64,000 nucleotides of DNA from Rhexocercosporidium sp. MPI-PUGE-AT-0058 (Eukaryota > Ascomycota > Leotiomycetes > Helotiales): positions 682,001-746,000 of the forward strand of contig JAGTJL010000005.1 of the NCBI GenBank assembly GCA_020746875.1, read 5' to 3'. The position numbers were made by a program, and so were the translations under genes. Of this stretch, positions 24,086 to 35,485 are shown in pieces (positions within the stretch are counted from its first letter, which is position 1; the number at the start of each line of letters is the position of its first letter). Under the pieces are notes generated by a model, which saw only the letters and a list, made by a program, of their open reading frames with translations, searched no databases and had not been told where the DNA came from.

Positions 24086-25064
24086 TTATTCCTTGACGAT
24101 CATGGCATGCTTTACAGCCAGGTATGCCCATCGAGGATATTTAGCTTTAGCAAAGTCTATCGCCATTGTCCAGGAACTCCAGCTCGAAGGTACCAACAAC
24201 TGTGCATCTATCAGAGAAATAGGTACAACCTTAGGGACGAACGCCATTTCGTAAGGACAAACCGCCAAGGTCAACGTTTCAAGAGCCGGGAAACTGTCGA
24301 GAAACTTGACGGTGCTTAGAATCAGCTGGGTCCGGTAGAGAGCTGTAGGAAGCCATGTGCCCTGCTCATCTGGGGTGATCCAGAAGATGGGCTCGAGACT
24401 GATGTTCAATTCGGCTCCAAAGGGTACGACGAGGTGTCGCACAGTCTCTCGGATTTGTCTTGGGTAAGAGATGGCCGATTCGTAGGACCAGAAGCCATTA
24501 ACCTGCGCTCCAAAGCTCAACAATGTATCAATCTCTGGGTTGAAGCACAGAGCGCTCAAGACGATTGCTCTGCCATTGTCTTCCTGGATTGACAGATTGA
24601 ACGTGTGGTAGACCTGCTGCGTAACTAAACGAGACTCGCGATTGACGTGCATGAGAGGAGGATCGCAGCGGTACATATGGTGCTTCAAAGGTAGATGTGG
24701 TTGGCAGAAGTAGGTACGCTTGAAGACGTTCCGGCCTGGAAGGTTGCTGACAGCATAGCGGAAGATGATGAGCCGAAGCTCCATTGGCAGCTTGGGGAAG
24801 AGGGTGAAGGTCTCTAGGGACTCTTGAAGACAACTTTTAGCTTCACGCTCCATCAAAGACAGGGCATAACTTACTCGAGCGATCAAACTCGTTAGAACGA
24901 GCGATCTCCATGATAATCAAACACGCCTCGATCTCATCTACGCTAAGGTTGGCACACTCCATTCCCATTCGAGTAGTTGGATGGAGGATCAATGTTCTGC
25001 AGGTGTTTGGAGACATCGCGTTCAATTGAGGCAACTTCGCCTTCATCATGGCCTTTCTGGCCAT
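24086..25064 (-). CDS. 2EXR-domain protein
   Basis: Exon 2 (24822-24086) encodes the diagnostic 2EXR opening FTLFPKLPMELRLIIFRYAV, then DPPLMHVNRESR and FNPEIDTLLSF. 2EXR proteins are abundant, expanded and uncharacterised in Pezizomycotina, especially Leotiomycetes. An upstream exon, 25064-24875, starts with ATG, ends at a consensus GTAAGT donor in phase 1, and joins in frame to an AG at 24823 through a 52-bp intron, giving 308 residues. The alternative is an unspliced start at ATG 24853 (255 residues). I prefer the spliced form because the donor is strong and the phase fits, but the exact acceptor is uncertain: a second in-frame AG lies 9 nt further on. A related broken copy lies upstream at 26382-26940. 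Confidence 0.75.
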
Positions 25065-26381
25065 GAAAATCTGCTGTGATGGTTATCTCTGGTGTTTTTT
25101 TTTTTGGAAGGACTGCGAAGGTGAGGTTCTCGAATGCAGACGAAGGTAGAGAGGTCTTGTCGCTTGGGACGATCGCGCTAGTGCAAACCTGCCCATCTCG
25201 ATTGGGCTATCAGTTGACTCTCAGGGTTGGATTCACCTAGCAAAAACAACGAGTCACGCGTTCAAGGGCCTTCAAGATATTACAGTGTCTATGTGAGAAA
25301 GTGATGCATCAATGTCTTTGACTAAATTGCAGCTGGGAGTTCAAAGAAGGCTGTCAAAGCATTGGCGACACTTAGCCCTAGTTGCTACCAATGTCAAGGT
25401 CATTTCAATGAGAATACAGATATTGATGCCTACAGAAAGACTTGTGTCTATTTCCGTAGCGGCCTCATAACACGAGAGCAACGCACTCACTGCACACCCC
25501 GAACGCCCTCCCAGTACCATGGCTTTCTACAGATATCTGCAGCAGAGAATTGCCCATCTCTCCATGGTGACATAGAACCTTGAGCAACAATGCATTCTGT
25601 CTCTCGCCCCTTCTCTTACAGTGCCACTTTGTGCTCACTGCTGGATAGACTACCAGTAACCAGCAACCAGTAACTAGAGTAGGAAGAGTATAATTGGCAC
25701 CTACCTGAAACCGATGACAGAGGCACATCTAATTTCTCACCTGCGCCGTAACGGCATTCTTGAAATTGAATTAAACACCGTTGTAATGACCCCACAGCAG
25801 AGACGCAGGAGCAGGGCAGGTCAACAGCAGCCGCAGTTGCCGTTCTCGTTGCTTCAACCAAATTTCCAACTTTAAGTAAATACATACACCTGCGTATACA
25901 ATTCCTTATCCTCACGCGATTGGATAGCTAGCCCTACAGTTTTATATGTGTCATCAGTTCAGACAGGATTTCCTTCTGATGATTTTCAATCCAGCGATGA
26001 CCGAAAACAAACAGCTCGCTTACCTAGCGCGCATTTTGGATGGAAACACCCCACTTCACTTCATCGCTACACCTGATCCGTGGAAGTTGGGAATGATTGG
26101 TATTCTATGTTTTCTATATCTGGCATGTTGGTTGCCTTCTAAACGACTAATTGTGAATGTAGTACTTGCTTCTGCCAAACATCGTGCAAGTGTTTTGCTG
26201 CTCTACTTTCAAGAAAGATTCTCGTGCGTAGGCCAAAGCGTACTCTCACCTATCTCTCCCTATGATACGATCAACCTATCGTGAGCGAATCCAATATACT
26301 AACAACAGTATTTTTTATGCTCAAACAAATGTAAGCCTTCCAAGAAAAACCGACGGACATTCCATTCTGGGTGCTCGTCCT
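25065..26381. other. Intergenic between the two 2EXR loci
   Basis: No gene recognised. A T-run of 10 lies at 25096-25105. Short ORFs on both strands lack domains. Confidence 0.5.
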
Positions 26382-26940
26382 TCAAGTCTTCAATCTCCTC
26401 CATTTGCCCTTCGTGTGTATGTACTCGGAAATCTGCTCCTCACAGGGTAATGATCCGGACAGATGATGGTTAGGTACAGCCCAGACAATTAATATATCTT
26501 CCAAAGCTCCAAATTCTCCTTGAGAAATAGGTACAGCACGTGCTGTGAAGGGGCGGCCTGCTGTTACCAGAAGGTGTCCGAAATCTCTCTTGATGATAAC
26601 ACGGCGGACACGAGATCGGAGCGGCTGTGGAGTATCGGAGTGTGTTGTAGGGTTGAGGAAGGCTTGGGATGAGTCTGCATAGGCTGTTGAAGAGAAGCAC
26701 AATAAGGTGTCGAGGTCGGGGTTGAAGTAGATGGGATCCTTTCCGAATCTGGTGAACCGCTTATAGATCCTGGTCGTAACTTGTCTGGCTTCTCGATTGA
26801 GGAAGAATAGAACTGGAACTCATGGCGCGATGACAATGCGGGGGAAAGCACATGCCATGAGTATCATGTGCCGAAAATTGACTGGCAGATTGGGGAAGAT
26901 AGGAAACTTGTCAAGGACTGGGGGCTCTAGAATGTTCCGT
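26382..26940 (-). pseudogene. 2EXR-family pseudogene with in-frame stop
   Basis: One minus-strand frame runs from an AG acceptor near 26931 (branch-like GCTAAC 12 nt before it) to the stop at 26382. It reads DKFPIFPNLPVNFRHMIL, then FLNREARQVTTRIYKRF and YFNPDLDTLLCFSS: the same conserved order as the intact 2EXR protein at 24086 (FPKLPMELR, NRESRLVTQQVYH, FNPEIDTLLSF). A TGA at 26822-26820 interrupts the frame between the first and second conserved blocks. The intervening loop is shorter than in the intact gene. I could not find an upstream exon of matching phase. It is read as a decayed tandem relative, although an unusual intron spanning the TGA is not strictly excluded. Confidence 0.65.
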
Positions 26941-28238
26941 TAGCATTGATCCAGCTGAGTAGAATCTACCGTCCTCCACGCCTTAGTTACTGCTCTGCAA
27001 TGTTCTTTCAACGAGACCATCGGTGGAAGGCGGAAAACTGACACGTCTTTCAGGAAAGTACCGCACATGCTTTGCAGAAACAATACTCAAGACCGTGGGT
27101 TCAATGTATTCTGCCGAATATTGAGGTCGCAGAGGATCGAGATTTAATTGACCGGGAAGTCAAGCCATTGTGATGGGCATGGTATAGGGACGTGGCTTGA
27201 CGTGGCATGGAGGTCTCGAGATGCTAAACAATCACTCGAGCGAAGGTTTCCGATGGAGGTTACTAAGCGCAGAACTCGTGCTTTATGGTAGCTAGGTTAA
27301 GATCGCAGTCACTTTTGTATCATGAAATCACCAGAGAGTTTACAGATCACTTATTTTAAGGCAAGCAATCTCTTTGTATTGATTTGGATTTTAATGTGGT
27401 GTCTAATTTTTGAGTAACAACAATGTTGTGATTTGGTCCCCCACTATTGTTTTTAATTGTTTATTGATCTCGATCTGCGACTGAAAGCTATCCCTCACCC
27501 TATTTCTGCTGAAGAGATATAATCCACTCCAATTGGCGCATTACATTTCAGAGCAATCCCTCCTCAATGTTCGCAAGAAACGTACCCCATTCTCACCCCT
27601 TTTGACTCTCATTCAGCCAGACTGCCAAGAGTTTTACCCCACCCCCTTTTCATCTCGCTAACCTCGTAAACACCACTGCACTGTCGCCCATAAGCTGGCA
27701 TGCTTTGACTAAGATTCAAGTAAAGTCCTTCAGAGTGTTGTTTCATCCTTAGATGCATGATATATTTAGCACAGACCCTCATAACGATGGAATGTCGCTC
27801 GAGTGTCATTGGTATGTCCGCGTACGGTACAAGCAGAGTTGTTAAAGAGTATACCCGGAGACCTCCAGAGGTTTTGGCGGGCCGCGGGTGCCACCATACC
27901 CGAGGTGAAATCGCACGGACGGATGCCCGAGCTAAAGCTGGGGATCGAATATACTCGGAGTATGTATAACTGCTTACTGTATGCAGGTATCATGTTTCAT
28001 CAAAATCTAAAACAAGACTTTAAGCTTTCAGATTCATCACTTATTACGAGGTTAGATATCCGATTGCACTCAGGTATCCCCACCTAAAAACCCAGCGAGA
28101 CCTTACCCGCCAGATTTCGCTCGGGTGATACTTCTGAAACTTTTGATGCGCATGGATTCGGGAATACCGCACCCGTTGACAAATCTGGGTACAGCAGCAA
28201 ACTCGATTAGACTTGATCTAGTGAGTTCAATATCAGAC
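26941..28238. other. Intergenic, nothing supported
   Basis: This is the 5' flank of the 2EXR pseudogene and the 3' flank of the DUF3669 gene. A plus-strand ORF at 27803-28087 has no recognisable domain. Confidence 0.5.
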
Positions 28239-29765
28239 CTAAGAAATAGGAAGTAAATCCGGATACTGTCGGCCCTTCTTCTTATCCCTAGTATTCCTAA
28301 CATGTGGAGGTGCACCAAGAGTAACCGGAGGACCTATACTCGCACCTAACCCCTCGGGTCGTCTTTTCGCCTCCCTAACAACAGTATCAATAAACATCCC
28401 CGGCAATCCCCTCTCCCAAACATCCCCCTCCTCAAAAGTCCTGCTAAAATCCAAATAGGTATCCTTAAACACCCTCCATAGCGCCTCATCTTGATCTTCA
28501 TCAGGCTTTGGTCTTGGATAATAAGGGTCATTATCCCAGAACGCCTTACTGGCTTTCTGAACACCAGCTTTGTCCATGGTTATGGCTGAGCAGTTGTTGA
28601 AATCCAGGAGCCAGATATGGGAGGTACGTATTTTGGCGCTGATTGAGGAAGATGTGTCGGTGTTGGGGGAAAGTGTTGCGATTTCGGGGGTTGTGAGGGG
28701 GATGGGTGAGGTGGGGGAGGAGGCTAGGGTGAATTCGACGTCGTTTGCATCGGTCTGTGTTGAGTCAGTATAGTCTTTGCGGAAGGTCATCTCTCAGAAT
28801 GGAGGAAAGGTGGCTGTGTTGAACTAATCTTTCCATCTTCACTCTTGCAGGATTTAAATAATACTTACCCTACATCTCCAATGGCAAACCGCAAGCGCCC
28901 TTGCCATCTCCCTCGCCAAATACTCTTTCTCTAACCCTAATTCATCCAAAATCTGCAAATCCAACTCGAAATTCCTCAGCGTGAACCCAGCAGTCTTCGA
29001 TCTCGTCGGTCTGCGAACACCGAGATAGATTCTTGCTAAACAGTTTTCATTCGTAGGGTCCTTTAGAGCGGAGACTTTGTCATGGGGACAGTATCGCGCT
29101 ATAAGAGCTTTGCGAACGACATAGGGGAGGGCGGGGATGAGCTCTGCTTCGAGGAGATTTGATGGCTCGCGTGGTGCGATGGTTGGGAATGATGGGTTTG
29201 AGATCCACCATGTTGGGTTTTGTGGTGTGATGTAGCTGAAGACTTTTGGGACTTGGAGGAGTGGGAGATGGGTATCGACAGAACGAACATTCTCGTATTC
29301 GATGTTAGCTCTCAGCATCTCGTCGTAGACTGAAGTGTGCCAGATGAAATCATTCCAGAGTTTCTTGACGCCTTGAGGTAGTTCTCGCTTGAAAATTCGA
29401 TTGGTTCCTGTTTTCTCGTAGATTTCGCCGCAGAAGCCTTTGCCGATGCTGCGGAATGGGGCGGTTGAGGATGTAGGCTCTTGCTGATTTATTGCTTCTC
29501 GGATTTTTGGTGAGAGTACGGTTTGTAGAGGGAGGAATTTTTGGAGCGTGAAACTTGCTTCGGCAGCTGAGAGGGAGGAGACGTCATCCCCAATCTTGAG
29601 GTTGGAAATATCGAGGGATGAGAACATTGTGGACTCTAACTGAGGCGAGCTGCTGCTTGCTGTGTTGTCTGACATGGTGAGAGCGAAAGGTGTTTGGGTG
29701 AGTGACTTGAGATTTGAAAAATGTAGAATCTCAATAGGTTTCGGCGTATCAAGTTTTAAGAACAT
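28239..29765 (-). CDS. DUF3669-domain protein
   Basis: Exons 29765-28869 and 28754-28239 join in phase 0 across a 114-bp GT-AG intron (GTAAGT to ACACAG), giving 470 residues. A second ATG at residue 31 (MSDNTAS) is an equally plausible start. The conserved core spans the junction: NFELDLQILDELGL, then EMARALAVCHWR joined to TDANDVEFTLAS, which is the DUF3669 signature of fungal proteins often loosely named zinc finger proteins. I see no zinc-binding cluster here. RSIGKGFCGEIYE and FKRELPQG upstream are vaguely kinase-like, as in other family members. The biochemical function is not known. The C-terminus is basic (RDKKKGRQ). Confidence 0.85.
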
Positions 29766-30376
29766 ACACTCATGTCGTGGATTTTTATTCGGGAAATGAA
29801 TCTAAGCGTATACCATATGAGAAGGACAGATAATATAAGATAGCTGGCAGTCCAAATATAATGATAGTCTGGTAACGGGCTCTAGTGCTACGCTGGTAGA
29901 CACTTGCTTCCCACACCATCTGGACCTGAATGCTGGTAGTGTACCACCGTTCGAGACGCAAAATTAACGGCTAGCTATAAATAGTAGTCTAGCTTTGATA
30001 TCGTATGTTCGCTCTTGCCAACACTGTAGTTAGGTACATAAATCTAACATGATGTGCGGGAATGTACTGTGCGTGAAGAGGTCATAAGACAAGCTGTCAG
30101 ACTTGAGACAAGGCATGTTGAATATAGGAATAATTATTTAAGAAAAGATAGAACATGACAAGGATAACGATCGAGCAACAGAAGAATTGAAAGTAATAGA
30201 ATGAATAGCATAATATCAGGACTGCAAATTTACCAAGGATGAATTGCTAACGCACCAAAAAATGCGCTAAAATTTGATTGTCCAAAACCCGCTTATTACA
30301 ACCAAAAATTTCAATGTTTTAAACCTCTCATTTTCCTATGCAGCAGCTTAGCTACACATATCATCATCTCCTACTC
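29766..30376. other. Intergenic, AT-rich
   Basis: Holds the 5' flank of the DUF3669 gene and the 3' flank of the minus-strand ORF at 30377. No ORF or structured element is recognised. Confidence 0.55.
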
Positions 30377-30865
30377 TCAAGCTCTCGCCAAATCCTTATC
30401 AGCCATCCTCATTCCCCCACCACTCCTCATACAAAGCACCACAACACACACCAAAAAAGCCAATAACCCCACCAGTGCAAGCACCTCCCACACCATCCTC
30501 CTCCTCATTCTCTCCACAACCACATCGTTCATGATCCCACCACCTAAACCATGACTAAAGCCATGCGACTGAGAAAGCAATCCCTCATCCACCTCCTCTA
30601 CTTTCAGATGTCTATTCCTAGATTTATTCCGGGTATGGATAGGCCCACCAGAAAGAAGTGCTGGAGGGGAGATTATTGGCGTGAGGGTAGATTTGTGTGT
30701 TTGAAGAGGAGTGAGTGGAGAGAGGTGAGGTTTGAGGTGAGTATGGGGTTGAGTGGGAGGCGAGGTCGCGGAAGGAGATTGAGAGGGAGGGACGGGAGTC
30801 CGCTTCCATGATTCGAGATTGAATTTTTGAGGAGCGGAAGGGCATTGTTTAGGTTTTGGCTTGGA
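30377..30865 (-). CDS. Probable terminal exon of a small protein with a C-terminal membrane anchor
   Basis: A minus-strand frame is open for 162 codons from just after a TAA at 30868-30866 to the stop at 30377. It contains no ATG before MNDVVV, so translation must come from an upstream exon that I could not place; ATCCAAG near 30860 is a possible acceptor. The product is Pro/Ser/Thr-rich, has CPSAPQKFNLESWKRTPV near its start, then VVVERMRRRMVWEV and one hydrophobic helix (LALVGLLAFLVCVVVLC) followed by a short basic tail. This suggests a tail-anchored or type II membrane protein. I do not recognise the family. It lies on the same strand as, and 0.3 kb downstream of, the acyltransferase. Confidence 0.4.
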   Translation of the reverse strand, partial: SKPKPKQCPSAPQKFNLESWKRTPVPPSQSPSATSPPTQPHTHLKPHLSPLTPLQTHKSTLTPIISPPALLSGGPIHTRNKSRNRHLKVEEVDEGLLSQSHGFSHGLGGGIMNDVVVERMRRRMVWEVLALVGLLAFLVCVVVLCMRSGGGMRMADKDLARA

Positions 30866-31157
30866 TTAGACTGATTGAAAAGTGAGGTATGTAGGAAGAG
30901 AGGTGGTTGGAAAATCGAGATTCGTGATATTGAGAAAGCCATGGTTTCTTTGTTGACGGGTGAGTCGCTTGCGGATTCGGTGTGCAATAGGATGATGGAT
31001 TTGGGCACAAAGGAATTGGCTCAGCTTGGAACTGAAATTTGCATATATTCTCGAATATGGGTATAATAGAGCCGCAGTCGACAACCAGGCAATCCAATCC
31101 ACCTCATCCAGAACCTCAAGTAAGGAATTTGAAGGCGCACGTGATCTACGCTTCAAT

Positions 31158-32137
31158 TCAATTCCTGGCCCATTCCTCTCTCTTCCCCTCCAACCACTCC
31201 CCCTTCTCAACCCACCTCGTCTCCAACCACTTCGACAGTTCCGCCTCAGTCTCCGGCAGTTCCTCAAGCGGGAACCGCCTCAGGTGAACATGGAATTTAT
31301 AGCCCCTCTTCCCACTCAACCCCCCGCAGCTCAGCGACTCCCATATCGTGGGCGCCTCTAGGAATTTGTGGTTGTGCTCGTACGCGATCGTCATGTCATA
31401 TACGGCTTTTACATGTTTAGCTTTTCGGAGATGTTGGACTGTCGTCACGAAGCCTTTTGTGCGCGGGTAGAGGAGGTGTTTGGGGATCGGTCGGTTGTTG
31501 GCCTTGCACCATATGCGTGCAGCTTCTGCTTTCTTGGGTGTGTATCTGGTTGCTTCACTGAAGCTGATGAGCCCTGTTAAAGTATCAATCAGTACATTTT
31601 GCTTTGCTTTCTACTACTTTTCTGTTGCAGATAGTCTCTTGACTTACAAGTTGGCCATTTCCGCACAGTAATCCCCGCAAAGACACGGTCTAATTCTTTC
31701 TTGTCTTTCGTCCATTGCCTACTCACCATGGGCATGCCCATAGCCCAGATTCCCCATCCCAGTAGAGGCACCCTGCGGAGCTCGATCTTCGCGAACCAGC
31801 GACAGCGGCCCAGCATGCCTGCGCGAATGGCCAGTGCCTGGATCATATAGAAATCCGTCCAACTAACGTGGTTGGAGATTACGATGGCTGATTCTCCCTC
31901 AGGGGCCTCGTCCCCGGACATTGTAATTACCCCGCCGTTGAAGACCTCGAATATACATTGTATCCAGTTCCAGTTTATGAATGCGACGAAGGAAGAGGCA
32001 TTGTATACTCCGTCGGGGAAGAAATAGCTGAAGGGGAGGAGGATAGAGCAGATGAGGTCCATGATCACTAGATACAGCGCCCATGGTACGATGAGTATTA
32101 GACCCCGCAGGGTCGTGAAGATATTCCCGGTCGACAT
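31158..32137 (-). CDS. Lysophospholipid/1-acylglycerol-3-phosphate acyltransferase (PlsC family)
   Basis: Exons 32137-31648 and 31573-31158 join in phase 1 across a 74-bp intron (GTAAGT to AACAG), giving 301 residues. The acyltransferase motif I, NHVSWTDFYM (NHxxxxD), lies near residue 91. The junction restores LISFSEATRYTPKKAEA, the 'FPEGTR'-equivalent motif as it appears in fungal and eukaryotic LPAAT/LCLAT relatives, followed by WCKANNRPIPKHLLYPRTKG. The N-terminal 45 residues are hydrophobic, as expected for an ER membrane anchor. The family transfers acyl chains to lysophospholipids or lysophosphatidic acid; exact acceptor specificity cannot be read from the sequence. The C-terminus ends with the usual EELPETEAELSKWL-like segment. 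Confidence 0.9.
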
Positions 32138-33716
32138 GTTGGATGTCGAGTGACGAGGGAAGAGATTTTGACTGGAAATCTCGAACAGCGGTCAGGAGGA
32201 GCAGCACTCACTTGAGCCGCCAACGCCCCACGTAGTCAGTCTCCTCGGTCGGTCGTGTGCTCCAGTTTTGCTCCAGCTTGCTTAAGCCCTGGTGCCAACA
32301 TTTGCAGTGGGAAGTGAAGGGGAGGGAAGTGAGTGGGGGAGCGACAGTACTGATTGGCATGTGCAAGTCACCGTCTTCAGGGTGCTCTTGGCACAGGTAC
32401 CAGAGCACACAAACCTACACTTCCACTTCCACGAGGTAAATCCCACGAGGTAAATCCTTCGAGTAGGATTTAACCTTAACTTTATTTCTCACATAATGAC
32501 TGACTGTGCAGTTTCAGTAGGTAAGCTTTGTGGAGGGCCTCGGCTCGGCTGGTGGGCAGCTTCTCGCTCGGAATACAATTCTGTAGTAGACACGAGTCAG
32601 ACAGCAAAACGGTCAAACAATCCAACGGCCAAACATAATGTCTCATGCTTAAACAGTGTATTGTGTCATTTTCGGGTAAGAATAGTTCTTGCGATGTTCG
32701 ATCGTCCGGTACGGATCCGTACATGCACGACTTCACATTGGCATCATGCTCAAGAGCTTCTGGCTCGGCTCTGGCCCGGTTCGGTTCTGGCCCGGATTAC
32801 ACAAGGCCTTTACTAACCCACCTGGGCACCTATGAGAATGGGCATCGTTTCTTAAAATAGCCGGTTCTTGTTCCAGTCCTCAAGCGAGAGGGAGACAGAG
32901 GAGAAGGTTGGCGGAACACAAGCTGAAAGTTCGGCCAACCGCTCCTGATTGGAGGAGCTCCATCGTTATTCAGACCTCACTTGATCCATTCCCCCCGTCA
33001 TTATTATTGCTCACTGACTTAATTTCTGAAGAACGGACAACTCTACTCGCCGTCTCCGCTGATTCTCGGTCTCTCGCATGGCAGGCATCATCAGCATCAG
33101 CTTCAGCATCCGCCAGTGCATTTTGTTTTGCACTGCCCCAACGAGCATAGAGTTCGAATAAGCTCATGCCAATTGTGGCTCCCTGACATCAACTACATTT
33201 AGGGCGGGATCCCCTCCACGGAACAAATCACCTCCTACCTACCGAAACCGTGGCCACGAGCTATCCAGGCCTGCCTTTACTACTTTCTCTCAATCATCTC
33301 AACTTCCATCTGATCTCAGCCTTCCGTGCACTCTTATCTATCACATCTCAGCGGCTTCCCCAGAACCGTTGTGGAATTCGCAATTGATCTCCTCGACCTG
33401 CATAAGTTCCCTGCGACGATCTATAAGTAGGTTAAAGACACGACCCAGCTCCCGACGACGACGAATTCCAAATACCTCTCATCCGCCCCGCCACAACGTG
33501 TGCGAACTCCGTCATCACCAATTATCAATCAGTAGAAGTCTAGAACAGCCGTCAGACAGCTAACTCCCTGTCCCATATCTCGGGGTAAGTCATGCACAAC
33601 ATCCCATCCCATCCCATCCCAACCCACCCCATAGTATCCGACGACAGGAAGCCACCTCGCGCGGCGTGAACCTCGACATCGAACCACAGGCATCATCGCG
33701 GCTCACACCGAGAAAC
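32138..33716. promoter_or_regulatory. Divergent promoter region between acyltransferase and bZIP genes
   Basis: 1.6 kb between divergent start codons. A possible 5' UTR intron of the bZIP gene runs from GTAAGT at 33585 to an AG at 33689. It contains four ATCCC units at 33601-33620. A CATCAG/CATCAGC trinucleotide-like patch lies at 33086-33112. No coding sequence is supported. Confidence 0.5.
33601..33620. repeat. ATCCC pentanucleotide repeat
   Basis: Four perfect ATCCC units followed by AACCCACCCC, in the probable 5' UTR intron of the bZIP gene. Confidence 0.85.
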
Positions 33717-35104
33717 ATGGCTAACCAAGACCGCGCAGACGTTGCTTTCGAGTACGGCGATAGCAATCCTTCGTCACCGAACCTTGCGAACATGTCTTCC
33801 GCGTCCCCAGTCGATCAATATGGCAATAAATCTGGTGGTGGGAGTGGGTATGGCAGTGGGCAGTCGGATAGCGGCAAGAGCCCGCTTTCCATGAGCTTGG
33901 GATTTTTAAAGAACTTGACGGAAAAGAAGGGTACTCGTGGTCAGTGGTTCTTCTGCGTTGATGTTGCACACAACTGATTGTTGTACAGTGGATGGCCAAC
34001 CACCAAAGAGAAGAGGACCAAAGCCCGACAGTAAGCCTGCGTTGACGAGGAGGCAAGAATTGAACAGACAAGCGCAACGGTAAGAAATCACTAGCAATTG
34101 CTGTTCGCTGTACACTAATAGCATGTAGTACCCATCGAGAAAGAAAAGAGTTATATATCAAGGCCCTCGAGCAAGAAGTGTTACGTCTCAAAGAGAACTT
34201 TAGTATGGTCTCCCGCGATAAAGAGACGCTTGCGGAGGAGAACAGACAACTCAAACAACTCCTCGCTCAACACGGTATACCATGGAATGGAACAGGTGGT
34301 GTTGATGAGCTTGCACGAAATACTAGTGTTGGATATACATCCAGCGGAAGCATCTCTGGAAGCTACGCAGCAGGCTCTCAGTCCTACAGCCCACCACCAC
34401 CACCAACGAATTCGCATCCCAATTTCCAAGGCGGCTTCATCGCCCCGGGCGCTAACGGTCGGAGTATGGCTCAACAACAGGTCCAGCAAGGGGTGGATTA
34501 TGACCAAGCAGGCATTGACTTCGTGTTAACGTACGCCAATCATCCTTCGAAAGCGTACATGTCGCCTCCCCCGCAGTAGCTAACGACGATTTTTCACGGC
34601 GCGTAGGCTTGAGCGACCGTGTATGGACCACATCCAGTTTCTTGTCGAGAGAGCGAGCGATCCTGAGGGCGAGTTCTGTGGTCACGCCTTGATGGCTTCT
34701 TGCCCTCCCGAACCACATCCTGAAAATTCACCTGAAATGCCATTTGGTCACGGCCCTACGAACTTGAACGGCAACGCCCAAAAGACCTGGGATCTAACGA
34801 AACCAGACCTAGCCAACTTATTGGATCTCAGTAAACGACTGAACCTTGATGGCGAGATCACACCCGTCATGGCTTGGGGGATGGTTTTGGGTCATCCCAG
34901 GTTCTCGGAACTGTCTACCGGCGACTTTCAAAAAATGTGTCTGGAGCTTGGGGGAAAAGTCCGGTGTTATGGGTACATTTCTTCCTCGTGTCTTTCTGTT
35001 TTGATACTGACATGATTAGGTTCGGAGCTGTTTTGGAAGAATTCGAGGTTCGGGATGCACTGGAGAGTGTATTTTATACCAAACCGGAAATGCTGGCGTT
35101 TTAG
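33717..35104 (+). CDS. bZIP transcription factor
   Basis: Five exons join in phase: 33717-33930, 33989-34079, 34129-34530, 34607-34972 and 35020-35104. The introns are 58, 49, 76 and 47 bp, and the protein is 385 residues. The basic region and zipper span two junctions: GPKPDSKPALTRRQELNRQA, then QRTHRERKELYIKALEQEVL with leucines continuing through LAEENRQLKQLL. This is an AP-1/Yap-like fungal bZIP with N-x7-R spacing (NRQAQRTHR). A Gly/Ser/Pro-rich middle and a conserved acidic C-terminal domain (LDLSKRLNLDGEITPVMAW) follow. It is nuclear and sequence-specific by family; targets are not predictable here. I do not assign an orthologue name. ATG 33717 is used because the frame upstream offers only a GTG. 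Confidence 0.9.
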
Positions 35105-35485
35105 GTCTGGGATTTACTTTTATTGTTTCGTAACTTTCTAGCAGGCGTACGGCTTGATACCTGAGGAGGATTGGATATGGGAATGTGTAGGAGAGGTTTC
35201 TGAACATTACGAAATGAATTTATGCCGTAGGAAATATTGCATAAGCGAAGAAGGCAAGCATTCAAATCTTCGTCTTTCAAACCATGTGAAAAGCCCTCCC
35301 TCCGTACCTGGCATGCCCCAATGTGAGCCATCCCCGGTATGATCACGTGTTTGCCTCAAAATCGGACTGGGTTCCAATTGGCGGGGGTTTGCCCCACTAC
35401 GCTTTCCACACATCGAAATATTTCAAACCTCGTCGGCGACACCCTCAATCCCCACGTATTCCCACCACCAGAAGACGTCGCAATC
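35105..35485. promoter_or_regulatory. Intergenic, eIF3d promoter
   Basis: 381 bp between the bZIP stop and the eIF3d ATG on the same strand. No element is recognised. Confidence 0.5.
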
